This document shows positions 52,452-62,448 of a stretch of DNA of 64,000 nucleotides, one piece after another; position 1 is the stretch's first letter, and the number at the start of each line of letters is the position of its first letter. Source of the stretch: Cylindrospermum sp. NIES-4074 (lineage in GTDB: Bacteria > Cyanobacteriota > Cyanobacteriia > Cyanobacteriales > Nostocaceae). The notes under the pieces are model-generated. The model had not been told where the DNA came from. It did not search any database and saw only the letters and a list, made by a program, of their open reading frames with translations. Position numbers and translations under genes: made by a program. Location: contig AP018269.1 in NCBI GenBank assembly GCA_003994795.1, positions 4,923,677-4,987,676 of the forward strand, in the 5' to 3' direction.

Positions 52452-53399
52452 TTATCCCCGCATTTGCCGCAAAATCCCAAACGCCTTACCCCGCAACCCA
52501 ACTGGTAACAGCGATAATCCTAAACCAGTCCAAGCTTTAACAGTTGAAAAAGACTTACCAGCTAAAACTAACTCTCTACCTTTTTGTGTTTCCCCCTTTT
52601 CAATTAAACGCAAACCTAATAATAATTGGGTTTCTATCAGCCGATTTTGTCTGATTTTCTCTAACTTCTCCGACTCAAACTTATAACTTTCTAAGTAGCG
52701 GACTTTATCATATAAATAAGGAATTGCCCGATTAATACCTTGCTGTTCTGCATGGACACGATATTCCATTAACAATTGTGGTAAATAATAGCCCTTTTTA
52801 CCAGCCAAAGCTAGCCGCACAAATAAATCATTATCTTCACAATTTTGCATATTTGGCAGCATAAAGCCCAAATCTTGCAACGTTTGACGGCGAAATAATG
52901 TTGCTCCAACTTGAAAGCTTTGCTGAAGAAATACAACTTCCAGTAGATTATCTACCACACCTGATGGTAAATTTTTTCTCCCCCAGCGCCGAGAATTTTC
53001 TTGAGTTTGCGCTTCATCTCGAACATTGTTAATATCAATAATCCAATGGTCTGTGCCTACAAAATCAATGCTAGAGTCTTGATCAAGTATCGCCGCAGTC
53101 TGGGCAAGAAAATCACTAGTTAGTCGGTCATCATCATCGAATTTAATAAAATATTCGCCCCTAGCAGCATCAAAACCAGAGCGCATATTATTGCTTTTAC
53201 CAATATTTTGCTGATGGCGAATATATTTAATTCTGTTGTCTGTATATTGCGACATCAACTCAGGTGTGCTATCACTAGAACCATCATCACAGACAATTAT
53301 TTCAAAGTTTTCTTCAGACTGTTTGAGTACACTTTCAATAGCATAAGGTAGTAGGCTATCGCGATTAAAAGTAGGAATGCAAACCGTAATTTTAGGCAC
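52452..53399 (-). CDS. Glycosyltransferase family 2
   Basis: 315 residues from GTG 53399. GT-A fold: ITVCIPTFNRDSLLPYAIESVL, ICDDGSSDST (DDGS), KFDDDDR as the metal-binding DxD and an ED-like CEDNDLF. Inverting transfer from NDP-sugar is expected. It lies 51 bases after the next glycosyltransferase-like gene on the same strand, so they are likely co-transcribed. Confidence 0.92.
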   Translation of the reverse strand: MPKITVCIPTFNRDSLLPYAIESVLKQSEENFEIIVCDDGSSDSTPELMSQYTDNRIKYIRHQQNIGKSNNMRSGFDAARGEYFIKFDDDDRLTSDFLAQTAAILDQDSSIDFVGTDHWIIDINNVRDEAQTQENSRRWGRKNLPSGVVDNLLEVVFLQQSFQVGATLFRRQTLQDLGFMLPNMQNCEDNDLFVRLALAGKKGYYLPQLLMEYRVHAEQQGINRAIPYLYDKVRYLESYKFESEKLEKIRQNRLIETQLLLGLRLIEKGETQKGRELVLAGKSFSTVKAWTGLGLSLLPVGLRGKAFGILRQMRG

Positions 53400-53450
53400 A
53401 ATTTCTCATCTCTAAATTATATACTTATGCTTAATAAACTCTTGAAATGT

Positions 53451-54464
53451 TCAAGATATAGCTCTTTTGATTTTGGTGGCTACCCTGTCTAGCATTCGAT
53501 TAGTTTTTTTGATTATGCTTGGTGGTGTTAGATGTTTTGGTCTGAGTTCTGGCTGTTTAAGAAAGCGATAGTGTAAAAACTCATGTTGATAAGGAATATT
53601 GACATCTTCTCCTTGACATAAATTGGCAAAGTCTCTAGAAGAGTAACCCATATAATGAATGCGATGAATTGCTTTTAATCCATCTTGATTATAAAGAACA
53701 TTATCAATATTCACAAAGGGATCTGCGTTAGCACAATTACCAGTTTTATCCTGCCCATTAGGGCTGAGTGTAAAGTTAAATAGTTGACGGTTGCAGCGCA
53801 AAGTCATGTAATTAAACAAAAAAGCATCATCCCAGCATCGAGGTATCCACTCTATTTCACCTTTCTCAATTAATAAATTCTGTAGGTATTCAATTTCTAA
53901 GGGACTGAAGATACCTTTCTTTGAGCCAAAAAAGCTGGAACAATGTAACTTTTCACGAACATCATTGATTTGATATAAACCAGATTGCTCGATGATTTCT
54001 AAATTTAAAGCTGCGTCTTCTATTGACTTTTTGTGTTCCCAATCATCGAATATGAAATCATAGGTTTCCAGCTTCTCTAACAGATTATCCAGCGGCTTCA
54101 TTGCTAGGCTATCAGCATCGTAAAATACAAATTTATCAAAATCTCCATCAAAAACACATAGCTTTCTGAGTAAGGGGCTTTTGTACCAAGGATTATAGGA
54201 TAAAGTTATCTGCTTGACTTCAGGATGATTTGCCCAAACCTGCTCTGCAAAATTGTCCCAGCGTTGAATTGAATCTCTATTTTCGTAAAGTGTGACGTGC
54301 TTACGAGAATTAATTTCTTGCTGCACACGGTCTAGTTGCTCGTCATAGGGAATAATACAAATAGGAATATCTGGGCTAACATTTACCTCAATGCTATTTA
54401 GCAAAGCTACTAATTGGTCACATACCACATCATTAGCTAGGGTGTAAATGCCGAAAGATTCCAT
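53451..54464 (-). CDS. Putative GT-A glycosyltransferase (Npun_R2821/R2822-like family)
   Basis: 337 residues with AAGGAC before the ATG. It opens SFGIYTLANDVVCDQLVALLNSI, like a cyanobacterial family named after Nostoc punctiforme genes (from memory). The segment FDKFVFYDADSLAM holds a DxD motif as in GT8/GT-A enzymes, and DDAFLFNYMTLRCNR lies near the active site. Probably a sugar transferase in the same pathway as the GT2 gene. The basic tail may bind membranes. Confidence 0.7.
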   Translation of the reverse strand: MESFGIYTLANDVVCDQLVALLNSIEVNVSPDIPICIIPYDEQLDRVQQEINSRKHVTLYENRDSIQRWDNFAEQVWANHPEVKQITLSYNPWYKSPLLRKLCVFDGDFDKFVFYDADSLAMKPLDNLLEKLETYDFIFDDWEHKKSIEDAALNLEIIEQSGLYQINDVREKLHCSSFFGSKKGIFSPLEIEYLQNLLIEKGEIEWIPRCWDDAFLFNYMTLRCNRQLFNFTLSPNGQDKTGNCANADPFVNIDNVLYNQDGLKAIHRIHYMGYSSRDFANLCQGEDVNIPYQHEFLHYRFLKQPELRPKHLTPPSIIKKTNRMLDRVATKIKRAIS

Positions 54465-54728
54465 GTTTACAAGTCCTTTTATCTTAAGTATTTGAGTAAA
54501 TCAAGCAATATATAGCCTAAATATGGCATCAATTCTGACTACGGATAATATAAGAGATAGGAAGATACCCAGTGATGACATTGAATTGATTAAAGTTCTA
54601 AATCCTAACATAATGGTATTACACGTTTTTCAGACAAAGGTTATGAGTATAGTAGACAATTTTTACTATACAGTCAATTTTATATGCATCATGATTTGAG
54701 TTAGTTACATTCCCAGTTCATTAGTTTT

Positions 54729-55940
54729 ATGAAAATCTTAATGCTATCAGCCACCTTTCCCTACCCACCGACGAGGGGGGGAACCCAGGTGAGGACGTTT
54801 AATTTACTGAAATATCTGAGTCAACACCATTCTATTACTTTGGTGACTCAGAATGATGCTGATGTGAGAGAATCGGAAATAACAGCATTGCGGAATTGTG
54901 TGGAACATTTAGAGGTTTTTGATCGTCCTCGTGATTCTGGCACTTCTGGCAGTATAATTAAGAAAATTCAACGCTTTAGTACATTTCTCCTACAGGGTAC
55001 GCCCCCAAGTGTACTTAATCGCTATTCACTGGAAATGCAAGCATGGATTGAGAATTTTGTGAATGCGGGTAAATGTGATGTGATTACCTGTGAACACAGT
55101 GTTAATGAAATTTATGTGCGATCGCATTTTCAAAACCAGATAAAAACTATAGTCAATGTCCATAGTTCTGTTTATGGTACTTGTCTTAACCAGTTATCAA
55201 CTGGCACATCAGAGAATAAGTTAAGAGACCAAATTACTCTGCCACTGTTGCGTCGTTATGAAAAAAGCTACTGTTCTAAGTTCTCAAACATTGTCGTCAC
55301 AACAGCAGAAGATAAACAACAACTGCAACAGTTCAACCCTCAAGCCGAAATTGCAGTAATTCCCAATGGTGTAGATTTGGTTAGTTTTCCCAATCGTAAC
55401 AGTGATCCTGGGGGACAGCGTTTAATTTTTATTGGGGCAATGGATAATTTAGCAAACATCGATGCTGTTTGTTTTTTCAGTAATGAAGTGTTACCTGAAA
55501 TTCAAAAACATTATCCAAATGCAATTTTTGATATTGTCGGTTCTCGCCCTGCACCGGAAGTTTTGGCGCTAAAAGGAAAGCCAGGAATTAATGTAATTGG
55601 GGCTGTGCCTTCGATGGCAGAGTATTTACATCAAGCTACCCTCTGCGTTGTGCCGATGCGGACTGGGTTTGGGATCAAAAATAAGACTTTAGAGGCAATG
55701 GCAGCAGGTGTACCGATTGTAGCAAGCGATCGCGGTTTAGAAGGACTAACGGTGGATAAACCACTGCTAGCATTACGCGCAAATCAGCCCACAGAGTACA
55801 TTACAGCCATTCGGCAAATATTTGAACAGCCACAACTGCGATTTGAACTCTCTCGCAACGCTAGACAACTTGTAGAAACTGAATTCACTTGGGATATTGC
55901 CGGTAAACGCTATGAGCAAGTATGTTTGGGGAATTATTGA
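54729..55940 (+). CDS. Glycosyltransferase family 4
   Basis: 403 residues. GT-B fold with an N-terminal ATFPYPPTRGGTQVRTFNL loop and a C-terminal FIGAMDNLANID, IFDIVGSRP and EAMAAGVPIVAS with preceding GFGIKNKTLE (E-x7-E). This is the PelF/sugar transferase-like group whose members often make exopolysaccharide (STP1/WsaF type not excluded). The secreted thioredoxin-like gene follows by 63 bases. Confidence 0.92.
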   Translation: MKILMLSATFPYPPTRGGTQVRTFNLLKYLSQHHSITLVTQNDADVRESEITALRNCVEHLEVFDRPRDSGTSGSIIKKIQRFSTFLLQGTPPSVLNRYSLEMQAWIENFVNAGKCDVITCEHSVNEIYVRSHFQNQIKTIVNVHSSVYGTCLNQLSTGTSENKLRDQITLPLLRRYEKSYCSKFSNIVVTTAEDKQQLQQFNPQAEIAVIPNGVDLVSFPNRNSDPGGQRLIFIGAMDNLANIDAVCFFSNEVLPEIQKHYPNAIFDIVGSRPAPEVLALKGKPGINVIGAVPSMAEYLHQATLCVVPMRTGFGIKNKTLEAMAAGVPIVASDRGLEGLTVDKPLLALRANQPTEYITAIRQIFEQPQLRFELSRNARQLVETEFTWDIAGKRYEQVCLGNY

Positions 55941-56003
55941 TGCGGAAATTTCTCTAGACAATCTGAATCCTTTTCTTAAACCTTGATTCTCAACCCTAAA
56001 TCT

Positions 56004-57281
56004 ATGAAATTGAACACTTTTACACATCCGGCTGCATTCATATTACTTAGTTTCAGTTTGTGGCAATCTGCTCAAGCGCAAACCCCGGTGGCTGTAAATT
56101 CCCAGTTATCTCAAGAAGTTACCGCGCTGCGACAACAGGGTTCTAGGGGGTTGCAAACATTTCTCAAGTCCCATGCTTCAGCTATGTCATCCCCAGAAAC
56201 CCGCGCTGCTTTAGATGCACTTTGTCAACAGCGAGACTGTTACGCCTCGCGTCTGTACTGGTATACTGACATAGAGCAAGCGAAAGCAGCAGCTAAAGTC
56301 AGCGGTAAACCGATACTATCTCTGCGGTTACTGGGTAGGCTAGATCAAGATTTGAGTTGTGCTAACAGTCGCTTTTTTCGGGTGGCGCTATACCCCAATG
56401 CGGAGATTTCCCAACTATTAAGTGAGCGATATATTTTACATTGGCAATCAGTGCGCCCAGCGCCTAAAATCACGATTGATTTTGGTGATGGAAGGCAGAT
56501 GCAACGGACGATTACAGGGAATAGTATTCATTACATTCTTGATGCCGAGGGACGCCCTATAGATGCCATTCCGGGGTTATATGGCCCCAAGGCATTTTTA
56601 CGTCAGTTACAGCAAGGGGAAGTGGCAGTAAAGGAGTATGGGAAACTTGCTCCCAGCGATCGCGCAACTTATTTACAACGATACCATCGCGATCGCCTAA
56701 ATTCAATCCAAACCCAATGGGTAGCTGATTTATCCCGGTTAGGGATCAAAACCCCTCCCCAGCTGGTGGAAACTCCCACACCTACCGCAGAAGTAGCCGG
56801 CTCTCTGGCAGTTTCTAAAAGTATGGTAGAAACCCCAATGCTGAGAGCTATTCGCACTGTTGGACGAAATCAAACCGCTTTAGAAGAAATCACAGATCAG
56901 CAAGCTTGGAATAAAATCGCCCAACTCTATACCGCTGATGCCAAGCTAGATAAAAATAGCATCTCTTTAATTAGAGCTAAAAAGTTTCAGTCTGCAAATA
57001 ATCAGGCAGATAGTTTATCAAAATTAGTGAAAAATTTTGAAACCACAATGGCTGTAGATACAGTCAGAAATGAATATACATTGCATAACAAAATTCATCA
57101 ATGGTTTATCCAGGGTTATGAGACAAATAATGTAGAAACGCTCAATGAGAAAGTTTACGCTCAACTGTTTTTAACACCTAGTTCTGACCCCTGGTTAGGG
57201 CTGCTACCCAGCGACAGTTACAGCGCAATTGATAATGATGGCATCCGTCAAACTGCTGTAGAACCTGAATTTTCCCGTTAA
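56004..57281 (+). CDS. Secreted protein with thioredoxin-like region
   Basis: 425 residues from ATG 56004; a TTG frame opens 21 bases earlier. Residues 1-26 are a signal peptide ending SAQA. Residues about 85-200 (TDIEQAKAAAKVSGKPILSLRLLGRLDQDLSC...) resemble thioredoxin-fold proteins of the DUF255/Thioredoxin_7 kind but the CxxC is absent; three Cys (CQQRDC and SCAN) remain. The rest is helical. Periplasmic or extracellular, function unknown. Confidence 0.6.
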   Translation: MKLNTFTHPAAFILLSFSLWQSAQAQTPVAVNSQLSQEVTALRQQGSRGLQTFLKSHASAMSSPETRAALDALCQQRDCYASRLYWYTDIEQAKAAAKVSGKPILSLRLLGRLDQDLSCANSRFFRVALYPNAEISQLLSERYILHWQSVRPAPKITIDFGDGRQMQRTITGNSIHYILDAEGRPIDAIPGLYGPKAFLRQLQQGEVAVKEYGKLAPSDRATYLQRYHRDRLNSIQTQWVADLSRLGIKTPPQLVETPTPTAEVAGSLAVSKSMVETPMLRAIRTVGRNQTALEEITDQQAWNKIAQLYTADAKLDKNSISLIRAKKFQSANNQADSLSKLVKNFETTMAVDTVRNEYTLHNKIHQWFIQGYETNNVETLNEKVYAQLFLTPSSDPWLGLLPSDSYSAIDNDGIRQTAVEPEFSR

Positions 57282-57667
57282 GTCTCTCTAGCAAGCTGCC
57301 AACCTTCCCAGAGGTCGTGCAGTTTTAACCAGCCTTGCTACAAGACTTGGATAGTATCTTTGTCACCCTGTCATACAATTTCTCTTAAAGCTTGATACAT
57401 GTGATTGATCTTAGCCCCCCTTTTTAAGGGGAGCCGACGAAAAGCGTATTTTCCCCGCGTTGAGCGAACTGGCGTGGGCTGGGGATATCTTATTTGTTTC
57501 CACCTTATGGGGAATTGGTATCAGCTACTAATAAAGCTTGGCGGAAATAAACAGACCATTAAAAATTCGGGAAAAGCCTGTGTAATTTGCTTTTTTAATT
57601 TTGAATTTTGAATCTTTAATTCCGCCCTGCGTTACTAGGGATATTCAGGCGTATTCGAGGCAATATT
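57282..57667. other. Intergenic region with dispersed repeat
   Basis: Contains one copy of the TTTCTCTTAAAGCTTGATACA / CCCCCCTTTTTAAGGGG repeat (about 57380-57435) with a changed tail. Otherwise no gene. It lies between converging genes. Confidence 0.5.
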
Positions 57668-58945
57668 TTAATCAATGTCTGAACCTAAAACTTCATCTGC
57701 AAGATATTTATAATGCTCTAGCTTGTCTCTACATATTTGAATAAATTTAGTATTCTCTTGATCATACTGTTTATTTATCCTTTGAATATCATCAATTCCT
57801 ATATTTTCTAATTTCTCTTTATTTCTTTCTTTGACTCGAAAGTATTCTATAATCAAGGCTTCGGCTCTTAACTCTAAATCTTTCAATTCTTCTAATTTGA
57901 ATATTTCCTTTTCTTTGATTTTACGAAGATTTTCTTTGCTAGTTTTATATTTATCTTCTTTTTCAAGAATTTCTTCATAAAGCCCTTGCTTAGAGAGCAT
58001 TTTTACCAAAATAGGAGAAATTTCAATTATAATAAATAAAAGAGTTATCAATCCGTTAGTTGAAGCAACAGTGGGATCTCTCTTGGATAATTTTTCTAAA
58101 GCGGAAAGCCTCTCTAAAAGACTACCAGTAGTTGTTATATTTCTTTCTAGCTGTTGCTGCGGAGAAATGTTCAGACGAGTTACAGCTTCTCCCAATCTTG
58201 AAACTCGCCGATTTATAAGATTTTTCTTTTCGCCGCCTAGCTCTTGTATTCTATTCCTTAAAATCTTGATTTTCTGTTCTAATTCCTGCCTAAGCTCATC
58301 TTTCTCTTTATAAATGCTACCTCGTCCAGGTTTACCTGTTCCACTTGAACCTTCTACTTCTTGAATAACATCTGAAGTCGCTTTGTAAAGCTCACTTGAG
58401 CGTAGCGTTTCCTCTTCCGTCAAATACTGGATTTCTGCATTTATTTCATTTATTCTTTTAGATTCCCCGCTATTCTCCCATTCTTCTTGTTGCTTCCGCC
58501 TCGCTTCTCTTTTTCTTTCAACTTCTACTTCTTGTAATTCTTGGTTTATTTCCCTCTCGAATAGCCTTAATTCAAGGGGTTTGGCAACTACTAGGCTTAA
58601 TAAAACTGCTATACTTAGCCGAAGAATAGATGTCATGAAGAATTGCCGTCTTGAAGCAGATTTTCCCTGATTTGCAGTTAATATGAAGAAACGATCTAGG
58701 TTGAAAATTGTACAGCCCCAAACAGTACCTAAAGCAATTGAAATCGGAACAGAACTAAAAACCGTAAAAAGTGCATATCCTCCTGAGAAGAAAGCCATTA
58801 TTGAGGTTAAGACGACAGTTATGCCAATCGATTCATATTTATATCTTTCTGTTAAGCAAATTTCTCGCGCCAAAACTTCATGATTTGCACCAGCAGACCA
58901 GATTAAAAAATTTTGTAAAGCATTGAGTTTAACTTTGTTTTTCAC
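57668..58945 (-). CDS. DUF4407 membrane protein
   Basis: 425 residues from GTG 58945, with AAGGAC upstream. The N-terminus fits DUF4407: FLIWSAGANHEVLAREICLTERYKYESIG, then helices at about 35-60 and 65-85, IFNLDRFFIL and a third helix at about 105-125. Residues 130-270 are a long charged coiled coil, a fourth helix lies at about 308-330 and a second coiled coil ends the protein. Family role unknown; the shape is of an inner-membrane anchor with a large helical domain. Last gene of a four-gene operon, 88 bases after the SPFH gene. Confidence 0.8.
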   Translation of the reverse strand: MKNKVKLNALQNFLIWSAGANHEVLAREICLTERYKYESIGITVVLTSIMAFFSGGYALFTVFSSVPISIALGTVWGCTIFNLDRFFILTANQGKSASRRQFFMTSILRLSIAVLLSLVVAKPLELRLFEREINQELQEVEVERKREARRKQQEEWENSGESKRINEINAEIQYLTEEETLRSSELYKATSDVIQEVEGSSGTGKPGRGSIYKEKDELRQELEQKIKILRNRIQELGGEKKNLINRRVSRLGEAVTRLNISPQQQLERNITTTGSLLERLSALEKLSKRDPTVASTNGLITLLFIIIEISPILVKMLSKQGLYEEILEKEDKYKTSKENLRKIKEKEIFKLEELKDLELRAEALIIEYFRVKERNKEKLENIGIDDIQRINKQYDQENTKFIQICRDKLEHYKYLADEVLGSDID

Positions 58946-59033
58946 GTCAAAGTCCTTGTTTCAACCCAGATTAATTAAATTCAGTCTCGCTCACTACAGT
59001 GAAGAATGCATGAAAAATCAGCACTCCCTAACT

Positions 59034-61565
59034 TCAATCATCAGCAGCAGGGGGTAAGTTTTCCCGTTGTTGTGGGATATTAATTTGATTAATTTGTCTC
59101 GTAGATTTTAAAGAGTCCCTTAGGACTTCTAGAAATGCCATCTGCATAGCACTTGCTTGGACTATATCTCCTCCATTGGAATTGTTACCACTACCACCAA
59201 TAAATACTTCTGGTAACTTGATCTGTGCATTAGCGTGTGCTTCAGCCCATCTTCCTTCCAATTCAATTTGCGCGTAAACCTCTGGAGTGAGGATTTTGAC
59301 TCTTTCACGAAATTCGTTAATATCGATATCTTTAATCTGCTTCTTGTAAGTTGAGTCTATCCCCAATTCTCGTTCTTTTCGGTTTAACTCAAGATTATCT
59401 TTTATTTGTTGTACCTGTGCGTCTGATTGTGCTTTTATAAGATCAGTCTGAGTATTAAGATTTGTAATTTCCTGATTTTGCTGGGCTTTTACAAGATTAG
59501 CCTGAGCTTTATTTATTTCCTGTTGGTTGATCAGGTTCTGACGTTGCCGCTCCGTTAGCTCTTCTCGTTCATAGTTCTTAGCTTGTTCTTCCAGAATCTT
59601 ACGAGCTTTTAATAGTTTCTCTAATTCATCAGGCAAATCAATTTCGGTAATCACTGTCTTGACTGACTGTACACCATAATCGTTAAGAGCTTCCCTAATA
59701 TATTCTGCGGCTCCCTGCTGAATCTCGAATCGCTTTTCTAGAAAATCAAGAGCCTCATTATCTTGAGCAGAAATCCGAAAATAGCTGTCAATCATTGGAC
59801 TTAGAACTTTAGTTACCAAATTCTTGATAGCAGGGGCTTTCTCTATCTGAAGAGAATTAGATAGCTCTAATTTCAAGGGATCAATCGATTGAGCACCAAC
59901 TTTTAGAATCATTACAGGAGCATCTTCCTCCGCTATACTGATAATTTGAGTCACTTGCATATTAAATGTGAATCCATCTTTAGAACGAAGCTTCAAAGGC
60001 TCAAGAGTTTTATCGTAATTTTCGGTTGGTTTACCTTCGGATTTAGACCAATTCAAAATAATTTCGTTAGTTGGGACAATCTGTATACTTTTGATTCTTG
60101 TGTTAATAGCATATTTCCCTGGTCGAAGCGGTTTCTTTTGCACTCCTTTAAATCCCTCATCGACAAGTCGGGAGCTATTTTTAATATCACTATCAGCCAC
60201 TTTACCGATATAAGAAATAACCACTCCAACCTTCTCCGCAAGAATTTCAATTAATGGTACTTGTTCAACTTGAACGAACCAGGGGTTGAGGTTCCAAGAA
60301 CCTTCTGACAAAAACTCTTGCTGTAACCCTTTATAACCTCCCAATTCTATAAACTTCTGTGCTTCTTGAAAATGGTTATGCTCTGTAATGATAGAGCCAG
60401 CAATTTCTCCTTCTGGAAGAGTTTTGCCATCTAGAGTAGTAATAATTCCAATCTTATCTCTGTCAACTGTATAAACTTTTAACTGGTCAGGTTTTATATT
60501 GTACTGAGCAGCATTAGCGGTGGTAATAACAATAAACAAGTCAGTATTGATTTGATAATCACCTGCTGTCAGAATAGGCAATTGCTTTCCCTTCTGACCA
60601 CCATTATTAATAAAAGCCTGAGCATCTTCAAAGTTAGAGCATTCGACCACTTTTCCCAAAATTCGCTCTTCTGGTCTGGACGCACCATCATTGGCAACGA
60701 CTAAACCAATTTCTCCTGGAGGAATATGCGTGACTGAAACTATTGATATTTCAAATAATTCAGTATTAATTTGGTAGTCACCAGCAGTCAGAATTGCCAG
60801 TTGCTTACCACTCTGCCCCCCATTGTTAAGAAAAGCTTGAGCGTCTTGAAAGCTATTACATTCCACTACTTTACCAAAGGTTCGACCTAGTGATAGAGGC
60901 TTACCATCCCTAGCTCGAACTAAACCAATCTGACCAGCCTGAATCCGAACACATGGAAACCTTTCTACCTTAAACATATCCGTGTTAATATAATAAGTAG
61001 CGGCGGTTAGAATTGCCAATTGCTTACCACTTTCACCTCCATTATTAATAAAATTTTTAGGGTCTTGAAAGCTATTGCATTCCACTACTTTACCAAAGGT
61101 TCGACCCGGTGGTAGAGGCTTACCATCTCTAGCTTCAACAATTCCAACTTTATCTTTAGCAATACGAGTAGCTTCTCGCTTTTCAACAGAAAACAATTCT
61201 GTATTAATCCAATAAGTCCCAGTTCTCAAAATAGCTCGTTGTTTTCCCCTTTGCCCACCATTTTGGATAAATGCCCTGGCATCTTGAAAATTGTTACACT
61301 CGACAACTTTACCGAAGTTTTCACCAGATAACAAACTCGCACCATCCTTAGCTTCGACTAGACCAATCTCATGGGAAGCAATATAGATAGCTTTATCCTT
61401 ACGAATCTCGACATTAGGCAGATATGTATGCCATCCAGGACGAAGAATCTCAGCTTGCCAACCTACTTCTCCATTAAGTGAAATTCGACAACCAGCAGGG
61501 AGGGGACGACCAATTTTTTTATAGACAATTCCAATTTCATCTTGTTCAATGTGAATAAGTAGCAT
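59034..61565 (-). CDS. SPFH-domain protein with seven N-terminal repeats, vault-like layout
   Basis: 843 residues, AGGAG before the ATG. Residues about 7-497 contain seven related repeats of about 73 residues. The best four (66-132, 138-205, 212-276, 285-347) share GLV-x-A-x-DG, FGKVVECN-FQD-A-FI-NGGQ-GKQ-AILT and Y-INTELF. Residues about 500-650 are an SPFH/band-7 domain and 645-760 an unbroken charged helix, then a flexible tail. There is no membrane helix. Major vault protein has the same order: many small beta repeats, an SPFH-like shoulder, a long cap helix. Whether this one forms a vault or a flotillin-like raft is open. One base separates it from the GUN4 gene, so translation is coupled. 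Confidence 0.8.
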   Translation of the reverse strand: MLLIHIEQDEIGIVYKKIGRPLPAGCRISLNGEVGWQAEILRPGWHTYLPNVEIRKDKAIYIASHEIGLVEAKDGASLLSGENFGKVVECNNFQDARAFIQNGGQRGKQRAILRTGTYWINTELFSVEKREATRIAKDKVGIVEARDGKPLPPGRTFGKVVECNSFQDPKNFINNGGESGKQLAILTAATYYINTDMFKVERFPCVRIQAGQIGLVRARDGKPLSLGRTFGKVVECNSFQDAQAFLNNGGQSGKQLAILTAGDYQINTELFEISIVSVTHIPPGEIGLVVANDGASRPEERILGKVVECSNFEDAQAFINNGGQKGKQLPILTAGDYQINTDLFIVITTANAAQYNIKPDQLKVYTVDRDKIGIITTLDGKTLPEGEIAGSIITEHNHFQEAQKFIELGGYKGLQQEFLSEGSWNLNPWFVQVEQVPLIEILAEKVGVVISYIGKVADSDIKNSSRLVDEGFKGVQKKPLRPGKYAINTRIKSIQIVPTNEIILNWSKSEGKPTENYDKTLEPLKLRSKDGFTFNMQVTQIISIAEEDAPVMILKVGAQSIDPLKLELSNSLQIEKAPAIKNLVTKVLSPMIDSYFRISAQDNEALDFLEKRFEIQQGAAEYIREALNDYGVQSVKTVITEIDLPDELEKLLKARKILEEQAKNYEREELTERQRQNLINQQEINKAQANLVKAQQNQEITNLNTQTDLIKAQSDAQVQQIKDNLELNRKERELGIDSTYKKQIKDIDINEFRERVKILTPEVYAQIELEGRWAEAHANAQIKLPEVFIGGSGNNSNGGDIVQASAMQMAFLEVLRDSLKSTRQINQINIPQQRENLPPAADD

Positions 61566-61566
61566 T

Positions 61567-62445
61567 TTATGTGTCTCCTGAAAAACAAGTTTCTATTCGA
61601 GGTAAAAAGTGTTTGAAGCTTTCCTGCCATGTTACAAACTGATCAATGGCAGCAGGAAATCTAAAAGAGGGCAAATGTCCCTTCGGAGCATCTAGAGAAA
61701 AATTTAGCCCTTCAAAATTTCTTAGCCAACTCTTATTAATTCGCCAACCTACTTGATTACTAAAATCATCAAAGATTGCACGTTCAAACTTACCTGGTTT
61801 ACCATCAACACTCAGCCAAATATTCCTTTGTACACTGAAACCAAATTGACCTCTACTAGCATCTAGCCAGAGTTGATCAATTATCAGAATATCTGAGCAA
61901 GAAAAATTGGCAATATTTTCAGATTTTAACCAGCCTTCTTTTTGTCTCTTAGCCACTTGGAGAATAATCTGAGTTGTTTCTAAATCAGCCTCTTTCCACT
62001 GATGGTTTACTAGTAATTCACGCAGACTGGTATAGTTACCTTTAATTTGCTCATGAATAACAAGTTTTGAAATAGGCTTGATATTTTCAATTTCATTTTT
62101 ATTTATTTCTTTTGTTGTGTTACTTTGTTTCGTAGAATCTGTTTCTTTTTGGCAGATTTCTAGGATATATGGAAAATCTCCCCCATGCTGAATTTGATCA
62201 GGATGAATTTTAGGGGATTGCAATCTCGCATCTAAATCTCTAATTTCTCCATGCAAAGAGTCTATTCTAATGTCTATGTCTTGAATTTCTTTTTCAGCCG
62301 TTTTAATCTTTTCCTTTAGTTCAAATTTTTGAGATGGGCTATCAATATATGCAAGTTCTTTTTTAAAATAAGCGATTTTTTCATAATTAGTGATTTTAGT
62401 ATTATCTAACTCAATCAACAATTTTTCTAGCCTTTCTTTCGACAT
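61567..62445 (-). CDS. GUN4-domain protein with coiled-coil N-terminus
   Basis: 292 residues, AAGGTAA before the ATG. Residues 1-75 are a coiled coil with a KFELKEKIK motif that recurs in the upstream protein. Residues about 137-285 are a GUN4 domain: LRELLVNHQWKEADLETT, DQLWLDASRGQFGFSVQ, VGWR and the conserved FSLDAPKGHLPS. GUN4 binds Mg-protoporphyrin and its precursor in chlorophyll synthesis, but GUN4 domains fused to other parts are common in cyanobacterial signalling. Here the linkage to SPFH and DUF4407 proteins suggests a porphyrin-sensing input. Confidence 0.85.
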   Translation of the reverse strand: MSKERLEKLLIELDNTKITNYEKIAYFKKELAYIDSPSQKFELKEKIKTAEKEIQDIDIRIDSLHGEIRDLDARLQSPKIHPDQIQHGGDFPYILEICQKETDSTKQSNTTKEINKNEIENIKPISKLVIHEQIKGNYTSLRELLVNHQWKEADLETTQIILQVAKRQKEGWLKSENIANFSCSDILIIDQLWLDASRGQFGFSVQRNIWLSVDGKPGKFERAIFDDFSNQVGWRINKSWLRNFEGLNFSLDAPKGHLPSFRFPAAIDQFVTWQESFKHFLPRIETCFSGDT

Positions 62446-62448
62446 TAT

